From Aurantimonas marianensis (GTDB lineage Bacteria; Pseudomonadota; Alphaproteobacteria; Rhizobiales; Rhizobiaceae): a stretch of DNA of 64,000 nt. The stretch is from positions 37,618-101,617 of the forward strand of contig NZ_JALHBS010000069.1 in assembly GCF_024195285.1 (NCBI RefSeq), read 5' to 3'. A program made the position numbers and the translations under genes. Below are positions 44,856-53,532 of the stretch, one piece after another. The number at the start of each line of letters is the position of its first letter. Position 1 is the stretch's first letter. Below the pieces are notes generated by a model that saw nothing but the letters and a program-made list of their open reading frames with translations, was not told where the DNA came from and searched no databases.

Positions 44856-45746
44856 GTGCGAACACGGAATCTGAACGCGCTGCGGATGTTCGACGCCGCC
44901 GCGCGACATCTGAACTTCCGGCTCGCGGCGGAGGAACTGAAGCTGACGCAAGGGGCCGTGGCGCAACAGGTGCGCCGGCTCGAGGCCGAGCTCGGAGAGG
45001 TGTTCTTCCACCGCAAGGCACGCGGCCTCGCGCTGACCGACATCGGGCGGAGCTACCACGCGCCCGTGCGTCGGGCGCTGGCGATCATCGATGAGGCCAC
45101 CCGGACGCTGCGGCCGGAGACCGCTCGCGTCACGCTGAGCGTCACGCCCTCCTTCGCAGCGAAATGGCTGGTGCCGCGACTGAGCCGCTTCGAAGCGGCC
45201 CACCCGGAGATCGACCTGCGCACCGTCGCCAGCGAACGGATCGCCGATTTCCAGCCCGACGGCGTCGACATCGCCATTCGCCACGGGCAACCGCCGTTCG
45301 AACGCGGCACGCACGGCACGCTTCTCGCCCCGCTCGATCTCTGTGCCGTCTGCAGCCCCGGATACGCGCAGTCAGCCGCGCCGATCGACCGGTTCGAGGA
45401 TTTTGCCGCGCACCGGCTGATCCAGGACAGCCATACTTTCTGGGAAACGCTGTTCGAGCACAGCGGGGCCACGGCCCGCCATCGCTTCATGCAATTCAAT
45501 CAGACATCGCTTGCCATGGACGCGGCGGCGAACGGACAGGGCGTCGCGCTGGCGCCGCGCCTGCTCGTGGCGGACGAGATCGCAAGCGGCAAGCTCGTCC
45601 TTTTATGGCGCGACGCGGGCCCGGATCGGAGCGGCTACCACATCGTCCACCCGATCGCGGCAAAACCGAACCCCGCCAGGAACGCCGTGATCGCGTGGAT
45701 CCTATCCGAGGCCGGCGGAACCGACGACGGACATCCGCCGCGATAG
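44856..45746 (+). CDS. LysR-family regulator (GcvA-like)
   Basis: A 296-residue LysR regulator. The N-terminal HTH (about residues 4-63) reads LNALRMFDAAARHLNFRLAA then LTQGAVAQQVRRLEAELG, typical of the GcvA subgroup. The substrate-binding domain begins near residue 90 with RVTLSVTPSFAAKWLVPRL. The GTG at 44856 (VRTRNLNALRMF) has an acaggga site upstream and gives the usual length; the frame to 44751 would run across the divergent promoter. It is divergent from the atypical SDR and its small membrane partner. Confidence 0.88.
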   Translation: MRTRNLNALRMFDAAARHLNFRLAAEELKLTQGAVAQQVRRLEAELGEVFFHRKARGLALTDIGRSYHAPVRRALAIIDEATRTLRPETARVTLSVTPSFAAKWLVPRLSRFEAAHPEIDLRTVASERIADFQPDGVDIAIRHGQPPFERGTHGTLLAPLDLCAVCSPGYAQSAAPIDRFEDFAAHRLIQDSHTFWETLFEHSGATARHRFMQFNQTSLAMDAAANGQGVALAPRLLVADEIASGKLVLLWRDAGPDRSGYHIVHPIAAKPNPARNAVIAWILSEAGGTDDGHPPR

Positions 45747-45772
45747 CTTGGCCTCGCGCGGCGATTCCCCGG

Positions 45773-46126
45773 TCATTCGCCGAGAGTGCGCCTGCGTTCC
45801 TCGAAATCGGCCTTGTCGATCTCGCCGCGCGCATAGCGTTCCTTGAGGATATCGTGCGGCGAGCGCCCGCCCTGCTGGCTGGCCGCCTGCATCGTCGGCC
45901 ACGTTCCGCCGCCGAGCCAGCGTACCAGGAGGACGATGAGGCCGATCACAATGGCCAGAAACAGGATCATGAAGAAGGGACCGAAGATCATGCCGTACCA
46001 GCCTCCATCCCAGCCCATATGCGGGCCATAGGCGTATCGATAGGATTCCGTCTGCTGCGCCAGGGCCATGCCCGGCAGTAGGGCGACGGCCGCGACCGTC
46101 GCGGGAATGAGTGTGGGCCTGATCAT
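45773..46126 (-). CDS. Exported/membrane SHOCT-domain protein
   Basis: A 117-residue protein with a signal peptide (MIRPTLIPATVAAVALLPGM, cleavage near ALAQQ). A Tyr/Gly-rich stretch (SYRYAYGPHMGWDGGWYGM) and one strong transmembrane helix near residue 60 (FFMILFLAIVIGLIVLLVRW) follow. The C-terminal SHOCT domain is DILKERYARGEIDKADFEER. SHOCT domains usually occur in small bitopic proteins and assist oligomerisation. The start at 46126 is chosen for the signal peptide. It converges with the LysR gene. No specific function can be given. Confidence 0.8.
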   Translation of the reverse strand: MIRPTLIPATVAAVALLPGMALAQQTESYRYAYGPHMGWDGGWYGMIFGPFFMILFLAIVIGLIVLLVRWLGGGTWPTMQAASQQGGRSPHDILKERYARGEIDKADFEERRRTLGE

Positions 46127-46252
46127 CGCGATGCTCCGTGGTTTCCGGCTCGGGCGGCGCGCACGCGCGCTCCGCTTTGCCAATCCGGACACCATGAAAC
46201 GTTCCAGCAGCCGCCGCCTTGACGCGGATCAAACCGGGCGCCGGCAAACGCC

Positions 46253-47212
46253 TTACCCTTGCTGTGCCGACCGAAAATCACCGACCAGCCCCGCCAGGCC
46301 CTCGCGATAGGTCGGATAGCGGAAGCGATACCCCGCCGCCTTGATCCTGGCGTTGGAAACCCGCTTGTTCTCGCCGTAGAAACTGCGCGCCATCGTCGAC
46401 AATTCGGCGGCGTCGAATTCCCCCTCGGGCGGCGGCGCGATGCCGGCGAGCTCGGCCGCATGGGTGACGACGTCCTGCGGTGGCGCCGGCTCGTCGTCGC
46501 TGACGTTGAACACACCGCCGAGGCGCTCGCCGGCAAGCAGCGCCAGCGCCCCGGCGATGTCGTCGACATGGATGCGGTTGAACACCTGGCCGGGCTTCAC
46601 CAGCCGCTTGGCGGTTCCCCTGGCGAGATTGACGAAACCGTTGCGGCCCGGCCCGTAAATGCCGGAGAGCCGCAGGATCGCCAGCGGCACGCCGCGGGTC
46701 TTGGCGACGGCCTGCCAAGCGGCCTCGGCCGCGATCCGCGCCCTGGAACGCTCGGAGACCGGGCGCGTCTCGCTGCCCTCGTCGATCCAGGCGCCCTCAT
46801 GGTCGCCATAGACGCCGACCGTCGACAGATAGCCGATCCATTCGAGGTTCGGGCTGCCATGGGCGATCTCGTCGGCGTACCAGCGCAGCGCCGGGTCGCC
46901 GGGCCGGGCGTTGGCGCCGCCGACGGAGGCGCCGGCCGGGGCGGCATGGCCGGGCGGGATCGAGACGAGAAGATGCGTGGCGCGAAAGAGCGCCGGCGCG
47001 ATGCCGTCGGCCGGATGCTCGCCATCGAAGACGAAGGGCGTCAAGCCGTGCGCGGCGAGCGCGACCGCCTTGCCCCGTGAACGGACGGTGACGCCGGTGA
47101 CCGCCTTCCTGTCGACGCTTGCCGGTTTGAGCGTCTCGACGAAGCGCGAAGCCGAATAACCGTGGCCGAAGACGAAGAGCCGCATCCTGGACAGACCGGA
47201 TATGTCGGTCAT
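46253..47212 (-). CDS. NAD(P)-dependent epimerase/dehydratase-like extended SDR protein
   Basis: A 319-residue Rossmann protein of the extended-SDR (YeeZ-like) type. The nucleotide-binding loop is MRLFVFGHGYSASRFVETL near residue 10. A conserved YLSTVGVYGDHEGAW near 138 corresponds to the active-site Ser/Thr and Tyr region, and RLSGIYGPGRNGFVNLARG near 196 to the substrate-side loop. Its ATG at 47212 overlaps the stop of the upstream repeat-protein gene as ATGA, supporting this start over the internal Met at 47185. It forms a small operon with that protein, downstream of queG. Substrate unknown. Confidence 0.83.
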   Translation of the reverse strand: MTDISGLSRMRLFVFGHGYSASRFVETLKPASVDRKAVTGVTVRSRGKAVALAAHGLTPFVFDGEHPADGIAPALFRATHLLVSIPPGHAAPAGASVGGANARPGDPALRWYADEIAHGSPNLEWIGYLSTVGVYGDHEGAWIDEGSETRPVSERSRARIAAEAAWQAVAKTRGVPLAILRLSGIYGPGRNGFVNLARGTAKRLVKPGQVFNRIHVDDIAGALALLAGERLGGVFNVSDDEPAPPQDVVTHAAELAGIAPPPEGEFDAAELSTMARSFYGENKRVSNARIKAAGYRFRYPTYREGLAGLVGDFRSAQQG

Positions 47213-47580
47213 GCCGCTCGACCGTCACGACGCGAATGACGCCGGCCGGCTGGACCGATCTCATCGACCTCGAGCCGACCGATCCTGAGACGGCCGATAT
47301 CCGCGGACCCGACCTTCGCCCGACCGATCGACAGCCGGCCGATCGCCAGCGCCCCAATCGCGCCGACAGCGAGGGCGCCGATCGCCAGCGCCCCAATCGC
47401 GCCGGCCCCGATCGGCTGGCGGCGGCGCAGAGCGTTGGGTAGCTCGTTGCCGGCCCATTGCAGCGAGCGGCGGGCCTGCTCGACCCTCATTCGACCGGAC
47501 TCGACCGCGGTTTCGCCGGCCTTAACGGCAGCATCACGCTCCGTCTCGGCCGACTGGCTCGTGTTCCTGCCCCAGCGCAT
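47209..47580 (-). CDS. Small protein with IGxLxIGxL repeats, coupled to the epimerase
   Basis: A 123-residue protein. An N-terminal charged, probably helical region ([20 protein letters not shown]) is followed by a repetitive hydrophobic segment, [19 protein letters not shown] and [20 protein letters not shown]. In the repeats Ile/Leu and Gly recur every four to five residues, suggesting a beta-solenoid or membrane-associated stack. The ATG at 47580 has an aggag site ten bases upstream and lies inside the 3' end of queG (47-nt overlap); the stop overlaps the epimerase start as ATGA. The DNA has an exact 28-bp direct repeat in the repeat region. Function unknown. Confidence 0.68.
   Translation of the reverse strand: MRWGRNTSQSAETERDAAVKAGETAVESGRMRVEQARRSLQWAGNELPNALRRRQPIGAGAIGALAIGALAVGAIGALAIGRLSIGRAKVGSADIGRLRIGRLEVDEIGPAGRRHSRRDGRAA
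47338..47404. repeat. 28-bp exact direct repeat, 39-bp period
   Basis: The 28-base unit at 47338-47365 recurs exactly at 47377-47404. The 39-bp offset keeps frame, so it encodes a 13-residue repeat in the IGxLxIG protein. It probably arose by in-frame duplication. Confidence 0.85.
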
Positions 47581-48745
47581 GCCATTCGCTCCTGACGTTC
47601 GGATTGCCTTCGCTATCGAGCGCGCCGACGCGTTCACGCAAGGCGTCGGCGCGATCCAGGCGGTCCAGCGCCCAGATCGCCATCGCCCGAACCAGCGGCG
47701 CTGGGTCCCGCAGAAGTCCCCGCACCAAGGGAGCCAGAGTCGGATCACCGGAATTTCCGGCCGCGATCAGGCAGTTGGAAACGAACTTGTCGCGACCGAT
47801 CCGCTTCACCGGCGAACCGGAAAACAGCGCCCGGAAGCCAGGATCGTCGAGGGCGAGCAGTTCCGCAAGGCGCGGCGCGCGCAATTCGTCGCGCGCGATC
47901 AGCTTGGCCTCGCGGGCGCTCGCCGCGAACTTGTTCCAGGGACAGACCGCGAGGCAGTCGTCGCAGCCATAGATGCGGTTGCCCATTGCGGCACGGAACT
48001 CGCGCGGGATCACTGCCCTGGTCTCGATGGTCAGATAGGAGATGCAGCGCCGCGCATCGAGCTGATAGGGCGCGGGGAAGGCGTCGGTGGGGCAGATGTC
48101 CTGGCAGGCGCGGCAGGAGCCGCAGAGATCGCGGCCCGGCACGTCGGCGGCAAGCTCGAGCGTCGTGAAGATCGAGCCAAGGAAGAGCCAGGAGCCATGC
48201 ACGCGGCTGACCAGATTGGTGTGCTTGCCCTGCCAGCCGAGGCCGGCGAGCTCGCCGAGCGGCTTTTCCATCACCGGCGCGGTGTCGACGAAGACCTTGG
48301 CGTCGTGGCCGCTTGCCGGCCCGCCGGCCTTGGCGATCAGCCGCGAGGCGAATTCCTTCAACCGGCCCTTGATCACCGCGTGATAGTCGCGGTGGCGGGC
48401 ATAGACGGAGATCGCGCCCCGGTCCGGCCGCTGCAGGATCGCCAGCGGGTCCTCGTCGGGCGCGTAGCTCATGCCCAGAACGACAATCGAGCGCACCTCG
48501 GGCCACAGCGCCCTCGCCGAGCGGCGCCGTTCGGCCGTGTCCGCCATCCAGTCCATGGTGCCGTGGCGGCCCTCGGCGAGGAAGTCATCGAGACGCGGAC
48601 CGGTCGCGACGTCGCCGGCGCCCGGTGCGATGCCGACGGCGTCGAAGCCGAGGCGGCGCGCGTCCTCGCGGATGAAGGCTTCCAGGCGGTCGGACACGGG
48701 TCCGGCCGGTCTCGCGTCAGGTGACGTTACGTCCATCGTCTGCAT
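47534..48745 (-). CDS. queG: Epoxyqueuosine reductase
   Basis: About 403 residues. QueG is the cobalamin-dependent iron-sulfur enzyme that converts epoxyqueuosine to queuosine in tRNA. Both 4Fe-4S clusters are visible: [17 protein letters not shown] near residue 207 and [13 protein letters not shown] near 258. The family segment [19 protein letters not shown] near 118 is present. A C-terminal HEAT-like region for tRNA binding ([20 protein letters not shown]) completes the protein. The start is uncertain between 48745 and 48736; the frame extends to 48817. The 3' end overlaps the repeat-protein gene. Confidence 0.93.
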   Translation of the reverse strand: MQTMDVTSPDARPAGPVSDRLEAFIREDARRLGFDAVGIAPGAGDVATGPRLDDFLAEGRHGTMDWMADTAERRRSARALWPEVRSIVVLGMSYAPDEDPLAILQRPDRGAISVYARHRDYHAVIKGRLKEFASRLIAKAGGPASGHDAKVFVDTAPVMEKPLGELAGLGWQGKHTNLVSRVHGSWLFLGSIFTTLELAADVPGRDLCGSCRACQDICPTDAFPAPYQLDARRCISYLTIETRAVIPREFRAAMGNRIYGCDDCLAVCPWNKFAASAREAKLIARDELRAPRLAELLALDDPGFRALFSGSPVKRIGRDKFVSNCLIAAGNSGDPTLAPLVRGLLRDPAPLVRAMAIWALDRLDRADALRERVGALDSEGNPNVRSEWHALGQEHEPVGRDGA

Positions 48746-48858
48746 TTTCGGTTGCCGACGCGCCGATCCTGACGGCGGCTTCACTTTCATTTTCATCCAG
48801 CACCAATTGAAAACCATTCCTGTTTTGGCGATACTCGGCCTGGATGACGGAGGATCCC

Positions 48859-49443
48859 ATGAATCCCGCGATCGTCAACTGGGTGACATTGGCCCTTTTG
48901 TTCCTGCTGCCAATGGTTCCCGCTTTTTTCCTTTATCGTTTCCTTCCCGCTGCCGGCGAGGTGGGTGGTACCCTCTACGGCGTTCCGATCAAGTTGACCG
49001 GATCGATCGCCGGCTATGTCGTCGTGCTCCTGATCGGCGTCAACTATGTGAGCATCGACGATGTGGCGGGGACCAACCGCTACCAGCTGTATACGATCGC
49101 GGGGTCCGTGAAACTGGAAGGAATGAGGGATGAGCCGGACTACCGCCAATTGACAATTACCTACGCCCCCCGTTCCTACGAGATCGGGCGGCCTTATGGA
49201 GAAGGCTTTCTGGACTGGAAGGTGGTAACTCTTCGACCCGCCGATCGCAGGGTTGAGGGCTATCAGCCCTTGGCCGACATTCTGATCGGCTATCCGGATT
49301 TCGTGACGCAAAAACTTCAATTGTCTTCCGCGCAGGCGAACGGGGCGACGACGTCGCTCACGTTCGAGCCGGTGACGTTGCGCAGGAAGCGCAGCCTCAC
49401 ACCGATAGGAGAAAACGATGCCGAGGTCGTTTTGCTCGAATAG
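48859..49443 (+). CDS. Hypothetical membrane-anchored protein
   Basis: A 194-residue protein with two N-terminal hydrophobic segments ([20 protein letters not shown] and [17 protein letters not shown]) and a soluble C-terminal domain of about 130 residues rich in beta-prone text. That domain probably faces the periplasm. The ATG at 48859 follows a cggagga ribosome site. It overlaps the next gene by 26 nt, so the two form one unit. I recognise no family. The second gene encodes an exported protein with a carboxypeptidase-regulatory-like fold, so they may act together at the envelope. Confidence 0.68.
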   Translation: MNPAIVNWVTLALLFLLPMVPAFFLYRFLPAAGEVGGTLYGVPIKLTGSIAGYVVVLLIGVNYVSIDDVAGTNRYQLYTIAGSVKLEGMRDEPDYRQLTITYAPRSYEIGRPYGEGFLDWKVVTLRPADRRVEGYQPLADILIGYPDFVTQKLQLSSAQANGATTSLTFEPVTLRRKRSLTPIGENDAEVVLLE

Positions 49444-49879
49444 CGTCCGCCCGGTCGCCTCGATCACGGTGGTCGTCGCCCTGGTTTCGTCCCTGCATCC
49501 GATCCCGGCCGAGGCCGGCGGGTTGTTCGGCGACGTCATGGCATTGCCGAAAGCCGCCTCGGCGGCGGTCACTGGTTCTGTTCCGGCCGAAAACGGGGGT
49601 GTTGGGACGAACAGCGGGACCACGGCGAGCCCCGGAAAGATCGACATTTCGAAAGACCTGCCATTGAAGCCCCTCTCCAACCAGCTGATCGAGTTATGCA
49701 GTGTGACGGGCAACGATTGCGTGAGCCAGGTCACCGACGCGACCGGCTACTATCAGTTCGATGACATCGAAAGCGGCACCTACAGGCTGCAAACCCTGGG
49801 AAGTGACGGCGCGCTTCTCAAGAACGAGATCACGGTTCCCGCCGACACATTCAAGGAATTGCGGGTTCTGGCGCGATAG
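49418..49879 (+). CDS. Exported protein with regulatory-like beta-sandwich domain
   Basis: A 153-residue protein with a signal peptide (VRPVASITVVVALVSSLHP, cleavage near AEAGG). A low-complexity Gly/Ser/Thr linker follows, then a small domain: CSVTGNDCVSQVTDATGYYQ, FDDIESGTYRLQTLG and a final LKNEITVP strand. The T-D-x-x-G-x-Y-x-F pattern is that of carboxypeptidase-regulatory-like (prealbumin-like) beta-sandwiches, common in cell-surface proteins. Two Cys may form a disulfide. It overlaps the upstream membrane protein gene by 26 nt. Confidence 0.68.
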   Translation: MPRSFCSNSVRPVASITVVVALVSSLHPIPAEAGGLFGDVMALPKAASAAVTGSVPAENGGVGTNSGTTASPGKIDISKDLPLKPLSNQLIELCSVTGNDCVSQVTDATGYYQFDDIESGTYRLQTLGSDGALLKNEITVPADTFKELRVLAR

Positions 49880-49987
49880 AGCGGCGGCCTCTTGCGGACC
49901 CTGGACATGGCGCGGTCGAGTCGCGCGGCGTAGAAACCGGGCTTTTGATTGCAATGGGATCCCATCGACCTCGATCCCGGGTACCGT

Positions 49988-50680
49988 TCAGAAATCCAGC
50001 TCGCCGTAATGATGCACCGGCGGCAGGCCGCGCACCCGCTCGCTGAGCAGCGGGCGGAAGGACGGACGCGACTTCACCCGCATGTACCAGTCCTTGGCCG
50101 CCGGCTCGTCGTCCCAGGGGACTTCGCCAAGGTAGTCGAGGATCGACAGCGCGGCGGCCGCAGCCAGATCGGCGTAGGAAAGCTTCGTGCCGGCCAGCCA
50201 GTCGCGACTTTCGGCCAGCCAGCCGAGATAGCGCAGATGGTGCTTGAGATTGGCTCGCGCGGCGCGGATCGCCGCGGCGTCGGGCGATCCGCCACCCTCC
50301 TGCGGCTTCATTTCCAGCTTGAGGACCCGCTCGCGCACCAGATAGCGCGTGACCTCGCCGTCGAGCTTCACCAGGAACCATTCGGTCAGCCGGCGCACCT
50401 CGGCCCGCTCGATCGGCTTTTCCGGCAACAATCGCCGGTCGCGCTGGAAGACGCCGCGCGTCTCGTCGAGATATTCGCCCACCACCGTCGCACCGACGAT
50501 CGGCGGGCCGTTGTCCTCGATCATTACCGGCAGCGTTGCCGCCGGATTGAGGGCAAGGAATTCCGGGCGTTTTTCCCAGGTCCGCTCCTGCAGGAGCTCG
50601 GCCCGCTCGCCGTACTCTCCGAGCACCAGCCGCACAAAGCGCGAGGCGGCGGACATCGGATGATGGTGGAGCTTCAGCAT
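49988..50680 (-). CDS. Glutathione S-transferase family protein
   Basis: A 230-residue GST-fold protein. The N-terminal thioredoxin-like domain begins LKLHHHPMSAASRFVRLVLG, with the glutathione-contact region NPAATLPVMIEDNGPPIVGA near residue 46. The C-terminal all-helical domain contains KLSYADLAAAAALSILDYLG near 170, with the conserved N-capping box Ser-x-x-Asp. The start at 50680 matches the family; the frame runs to 50770. A neighbour of uppP and the NDUFA9-like gene in many Rhizobiales. Substrate unknown; a role in detoxification or in chaperoning is equally possible. Confidence 0.9.
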   Translation of the reverse strand: MLKLHHHPMSAASRFVRLVLGEYGERAELLQERTWEKRPEFLALNPAATLPVMIEDNGPPIVGATVVGEYLDETRGVFQRDRRLLPEKPIERAEVRRLTEWFLVKLDGEVTRYLVRERVLKLEMKPQEGGGSPDAAAIRAARANLKHHLRYLGWLAESRDWLAGTKLSYADLAAAAALSILDYLGEVPWDDEPAAKDWYMRVKSRPSFRPLLSERVRGLPPVHHYGELDF

Positions 50681-51030
50681 GGAAACGGTCGGGAACTCTT
50701 GCGTGGAGGCGCGGGCTCGGCCGGCGGTGCCGGACCATGATGATGTCGAAACACGCGACCGCCCGATCACAGGGATCGCGTTGACCGGGATTGTCGCAGG
50801 CGCGCGTCAACGAACCCTGAACGGCGTTTCGCCGGTGCTTGCGCGCCACATAGCAGCATCCGTGTGGCTTGCAAGATGTTGCAATACGCGGCCGAAGGGA
50901 GTCAAAGCGCTGCGGGCCCTGTTCGGCGTCGCGCGTTCCTGCCCATGCGCGTCCTGACCCGGACCGGCATCGAAAGCTTCGCATCAGCCTTTCCGCCTAG
51001 ATCGCGACCACCATCGAGGACGACGCTTTT
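50681..51030. other. Divergent intergenic region between GST and uppP
   Basis: 350 nt between divergent genes. It must hold both promoters, but no clear -35/-10 pair, palindrome or small gene stands out. The uppP ribosome site (cgagga at about 51014) is the only assignable element. Confidence 0.4.
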
Positions 51031-51837
51031 ATGGAAACTCGGGCCATCATCGACGCGGTCATCCTCGGCATTACCGAGGGTCTCACCGAGTTCATCCCGG
51101 TCTCATCGACCGGGCATATCCTTCTGCTCGGCCATTTCCTCGGCTTCCAGTCGACGGCCCGGACCTTCGAGGTGCTGATCCAGCTCGGCGCGATCCTGGC
51201 GATCCTCGCCGTGTATTTCGCCCGGCTGTGGCAGCTGTTCATCACGCTGCCGTCGAGCCCGAGAAGCCGCCGCTTCGTCGCCGGCATCGTGCTGGCCTTC
51301 CTGCCGGCGGCCTTCGCCGGCGTCCTGGCGCACGACTTCATCAAGACAGTGTTGTTCGAGACGCCGATGGTCATCTGCGTGGCGCTCGTCGTCGGCGGCA
51401 TCCTGCTGCTCGTCGTCGACCGGATGCCGCTCAAGGTGCGCTATCACGACGTGATGGACTATCCGCTCTCGCTGTACCTGAAGATCGGCCTGTTCCAGAC
51501 CCTGGCGCTCATTCCCGGCACCTCGCGCTCGGGCGCCACCATCGCCGGCGCGCTCTTGATGGGTACCGACAAGCGATCGGCGGCGGAATTCTCGTTCTTC
51601 CTGGCCATGCCGACGATGCTCGGCGCGTTCACCTACGATCTGATCAAGAACTGGAACACCTTGTCGCTGGACGATTTCGGGCTGATCGCCATCGGCTTCG
51701 TCATGGCGTTCCTGTCGGCGCTCGTCGTTGTCCGCGGCCTGCTGGACTTCGTGTCGCGGCACGGCTTCGCTCCCTTCGCCTGGTGGCGGATCGGGGTCGG
51801 CCTTGCCGGTATCGTGGCGATCGTGGCGATCGGATAG
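51031..51837 (+). CDS. uppP: Undecaprenyl-diphosphatase (BacA/UppP)
   Basis: A 268-residue integral membrane phosphatase that recycles undecaprenyl pyrophosphate to the monophosphate carrier used for peptidoglycan and O-antigen synthesis. Over-expression in other bacteria gives bacitracin resistance. The conserved N-terminal motif [17 protein letters not shown] (residues 13-29, with the catalytic Glu residues) and the second motif [16 protein letters not shown] near 162 are intact. About seven or eight hydrophobic segments are present. It is monocistronic here, divergent from the GST gene and convergent with the NDUFA9-like gene. Confidence 0.96.
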   Translation: METRAIIDAVILGITEGLTEFIPVSSTGHILLLGHFLGFQSTARTFEVLIQLGAILAILAVYFARLWQLFITLPSSPRSRRFVAGIVLAFLPAAFAGVLAHDFIKTVLFETPMVICVALVVGGILLLVVDRMPLKVRYHDVMDYPLSLYLKIGLFQTLALIPGTSRSGATIAGALLMGTDKRSAAEFSFFLAMPTMLGAFTYDLIKNWNTLSLDDFGLIAIGFVMAFLSALVVVRGLLDFVSRHGFAPFAWWRIGVGLAGIVAIVAIG

Positions 51838-52048
51838 CGCACAGCCGGTTTGGACGCCCGCTGATGGATCGAATTCGACATCCGATACCATGTGCCGCGG
51901 GCTCGAAAGCAAGTGCCGAATCTTGAGGGATCCACGACAGTCGTAAAGTTGCTGGTGCCCTTTTTTCGGTGTTCGCCCGCCGGGGGCGCTCCAAAGCGGG
52001 ATGCGAATGTCGAAATCGGACCGCTGGTGACGGGCCCAGCGTTCCGGC

Positions 52049-53053
52049 TCAGACGAATTCCTTGTCGTCGGGCCTCAGACCGCCAGCCTGCGGCTGCGGG
52101 GTCGTGAACTGGCCCTGCGGCCGGAAGCGGATGAGATAGGTCGGCAGGATCGCGTCGATCGTATGCCCCTTCAGCCCGAAAGCCGCGAGGTCGCGGCCTT
52201 CGGCGATGGCTTGCTGGGAGACCACATTGTCGCGCCGCAACTGGCGGACCTGGTCCTCGGTCAGCGGCGCCCCGGGCAGAAACCGCATGGCTCTGGCCAT
52301 CGAGGCCGCCGCGCCGAACGGAATCGTGACGAAGCGGCGCCTGCGGCCGATCACGTCGAGCATCTCCTCCATCATTTCCCGGAAGGTGAGAATTTCCGGA
52401 CCGCCGAGTTCGTAGGCGCGGCCGCCCGCCACCACGCCGTCCACCGTCGCGGCGATCGCCTCGGCGACATCGCCGACATAGACCGGCTGGAAACGGGTGC
52501 GACCGCCGCCGATCAGCGGCAGGACGGGGGAAAACCGCGCCATCTCGGCGAAGCGATTGAAGAACTGGTCTTCCGCCCCGAACACGATCGACGGCCGGAT
52601 GATGAAGGCGTCCGGAATGGTTTCGAGGACCGCCTGTTCGCCGGCCGCCTTGGTGCGGGCATAGGCGGAATCGGAAGATGCGTCCGCCCCGATCGCCGAT
52701 ATCTGCGTCATCGACGCGCCTACCTCGCGCGCCGCCGCGGCGACCGCCCTCGCTCCGAACGACTGCACCGCCTCGAAATTCTGACGGCCGCTTTCGGCGA
52801 GAATCCCGACGAGATTGATCACATGGTCGGCGCCCACGACAGCCCGATCCACCGACCAGCGATAGCGCAGATTCGCCTGGACCGGCATGATCTGGCCCAT
52901 ATTGCCGTTGGTCTGCAGATGATAGGCCAGATCCGGCCGCCGGCAGGCGACGCGGATGCGATGGCCACGGCTGGCCAGCGCCCGCGTCACATAGCGGCCG
53001 AGGAATCCCGAACCGCCAAAGACCACCACCGTCTTGCCCGTGCCGATCGCCAT
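52049..53053 (-). CDS. Complex I NDUFA9-like NAD(P)-binding protein
   Basis: A 334-residue atypical SDR. The Rossmann loop is VVVFGGSGFLGRYVTRALA near residue 9 and the active region AYARTKAAGEQAVLETIP near 129 keeps a YxxxK. The family includes mitochondrial complex I subunit NDUFA9, and alphaproteobacterial members are thought to be homologues of that accessory subunit. It lies beside uppP, a conserved pairing in Rhizobiales. Start MAIGTGKTV at 53053. A catalytic role is not established for the bacterial proteins. Confidence 0.9.
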   Translation of the reverse strand: MAIGTGKTVVVFGGSGFLGRYVTRALASRGHRIRVACRRPDLAYHLQTNGNMGQIMPVQANLRYRWSVDRAVVGADHVINLVGILAESGRQNFEAVQSFGARAVAAAAREVGASMTQISAIGADASSDSAYARTKAAGEQAVLETIPDAFIIRPSIVFGAEDQFFNRFAEMARFSPVLPLIGGGRTRFQPVYVGDVAEAIAATVDGVVAGGRAYELGGPEILTFREMMEEMLDVIGRRRRFVTIPFGAAASMARAMRFLPGAPLTEDQVRQLRRDNVVSQQAIAEGRDLAAFGLKGHTIDAILPTYLIRFRPQGQFTTPQPQAGGLRPDDKEFV

Positions 53054-53222
53054 CGTTACCGCGCTCCTTGCTTCGCTTGACGTGTCTCGCCCGGCCCCGC
53101 GCGCCCGGCTCGCCTTGCCTCATAGCCGGTTCGCCCGCCCAGGTGAAGGCGCGAAAGCACCGCCGCGTTCCCCTCTTCGTTCGTGCCTGGGCATCGCTGA
53201 TCGCGACGCGAAAAAATCCGCG

Positions 53223-53249
53223 TTGACAGGGACCCGCCCAGCTTCTAAT
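53223..53249 (+). promoter_or_regulatory. Promoter of the tRNA-Leu gene
   Basis: TTGACA at 53223-53228 and TCTAAT at 53244-53249, 15 bases apart, end 12 bases before the mature tRNA. Five of six -10 positions and all -35 positions match the housekeeping consensus; spacing is slightly short. Confidence 0.6.
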
Positions 53250-53261
53250 GCTCCGCGCCGT

Positions 53262-53346
53262 GCCCAGGTGGCGGAATTGGTAGACGCGCACGGTTCAGGT
53301 CCGTGTGCCGCGAGGCGTGAAGGTTCGAGTCCTTTCCTGGGCACCA
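53262..53346 (+). tRNA. tRNA-Leu (anticodon CAG)
   Basis: An 85-nt class II tRNA with encoded CCA. The acceptor arms GCCCAGG and CCTGGGC pair perfectly. The anticodon stem CACGG/CCGTG closes the loop TTCAGGT, giving anticodon CAG (reads CUG). A long variable arm follows and the T-arm contains GGTTCGAGTCC. Its 3' end is the attachment site of the integrated element that begins here; the gene remains intact because the element's copy restores it. Confidence 0.95.
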
Positions 53347-53352
53347 TTTCCC
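53331..53352 (+). repeat. attL: left copy of the tRNA-Leu 3'-end repeat
   Basis: The 22-nt segment from 53331 (cctttcctgggcaccatttc plus cc) spans the T-stem end, acceptor and CCA of the tRNA and six bases beyond. It recurs at 63499 with one base missing. Confidence 0.85.
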
Positions 53353-53438
53353 TATTCGAGACGTTCCAAAACAGTCCGAATAGCAGCCCAAACCCCTAGA
53401 AACGCTGAATTCTTGATCCGACGTTGTCCAGCGCGGGG

Positions 53439-53520
53439 TGTTGGTATCCAATTCATTTGTTGGTAGTTTTGTTGGTATCGGCTGCGGAATGCGGTTGGAA
53501 CCGAAACTCGATACCAACAA
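53439..53520. promoter_or_regulatory. Cluster of TTGTTGGTATCG-type repeats upstream of the integrase
   Basis: Related elements occur at 53439-53448 (TGTTGGTATC), 53456-53466 (TTTGTTGGTAG), 53469-53480 (TTGTTGGTATCG) and, inverted, 53509-53520 (CGATACCAACAA). Another exact copy lies inside the integrase gene at 53614-53625. The 53455-53480 block recurs near the right end with one mismatch. They look like arm-type integrase or excisionase binding sites and overlap the likely integrase promoter. Confidence 0.6.
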
Positions 53521-53532
53521 ACGGATGGCGGA

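Noticed and set aside
49954..49965. Palindrome ATGGGATCCCAT between the secreted protein and GST genes
   Set aside because: Short, without a T-run, and may occur by chance; not supported as a terminator.
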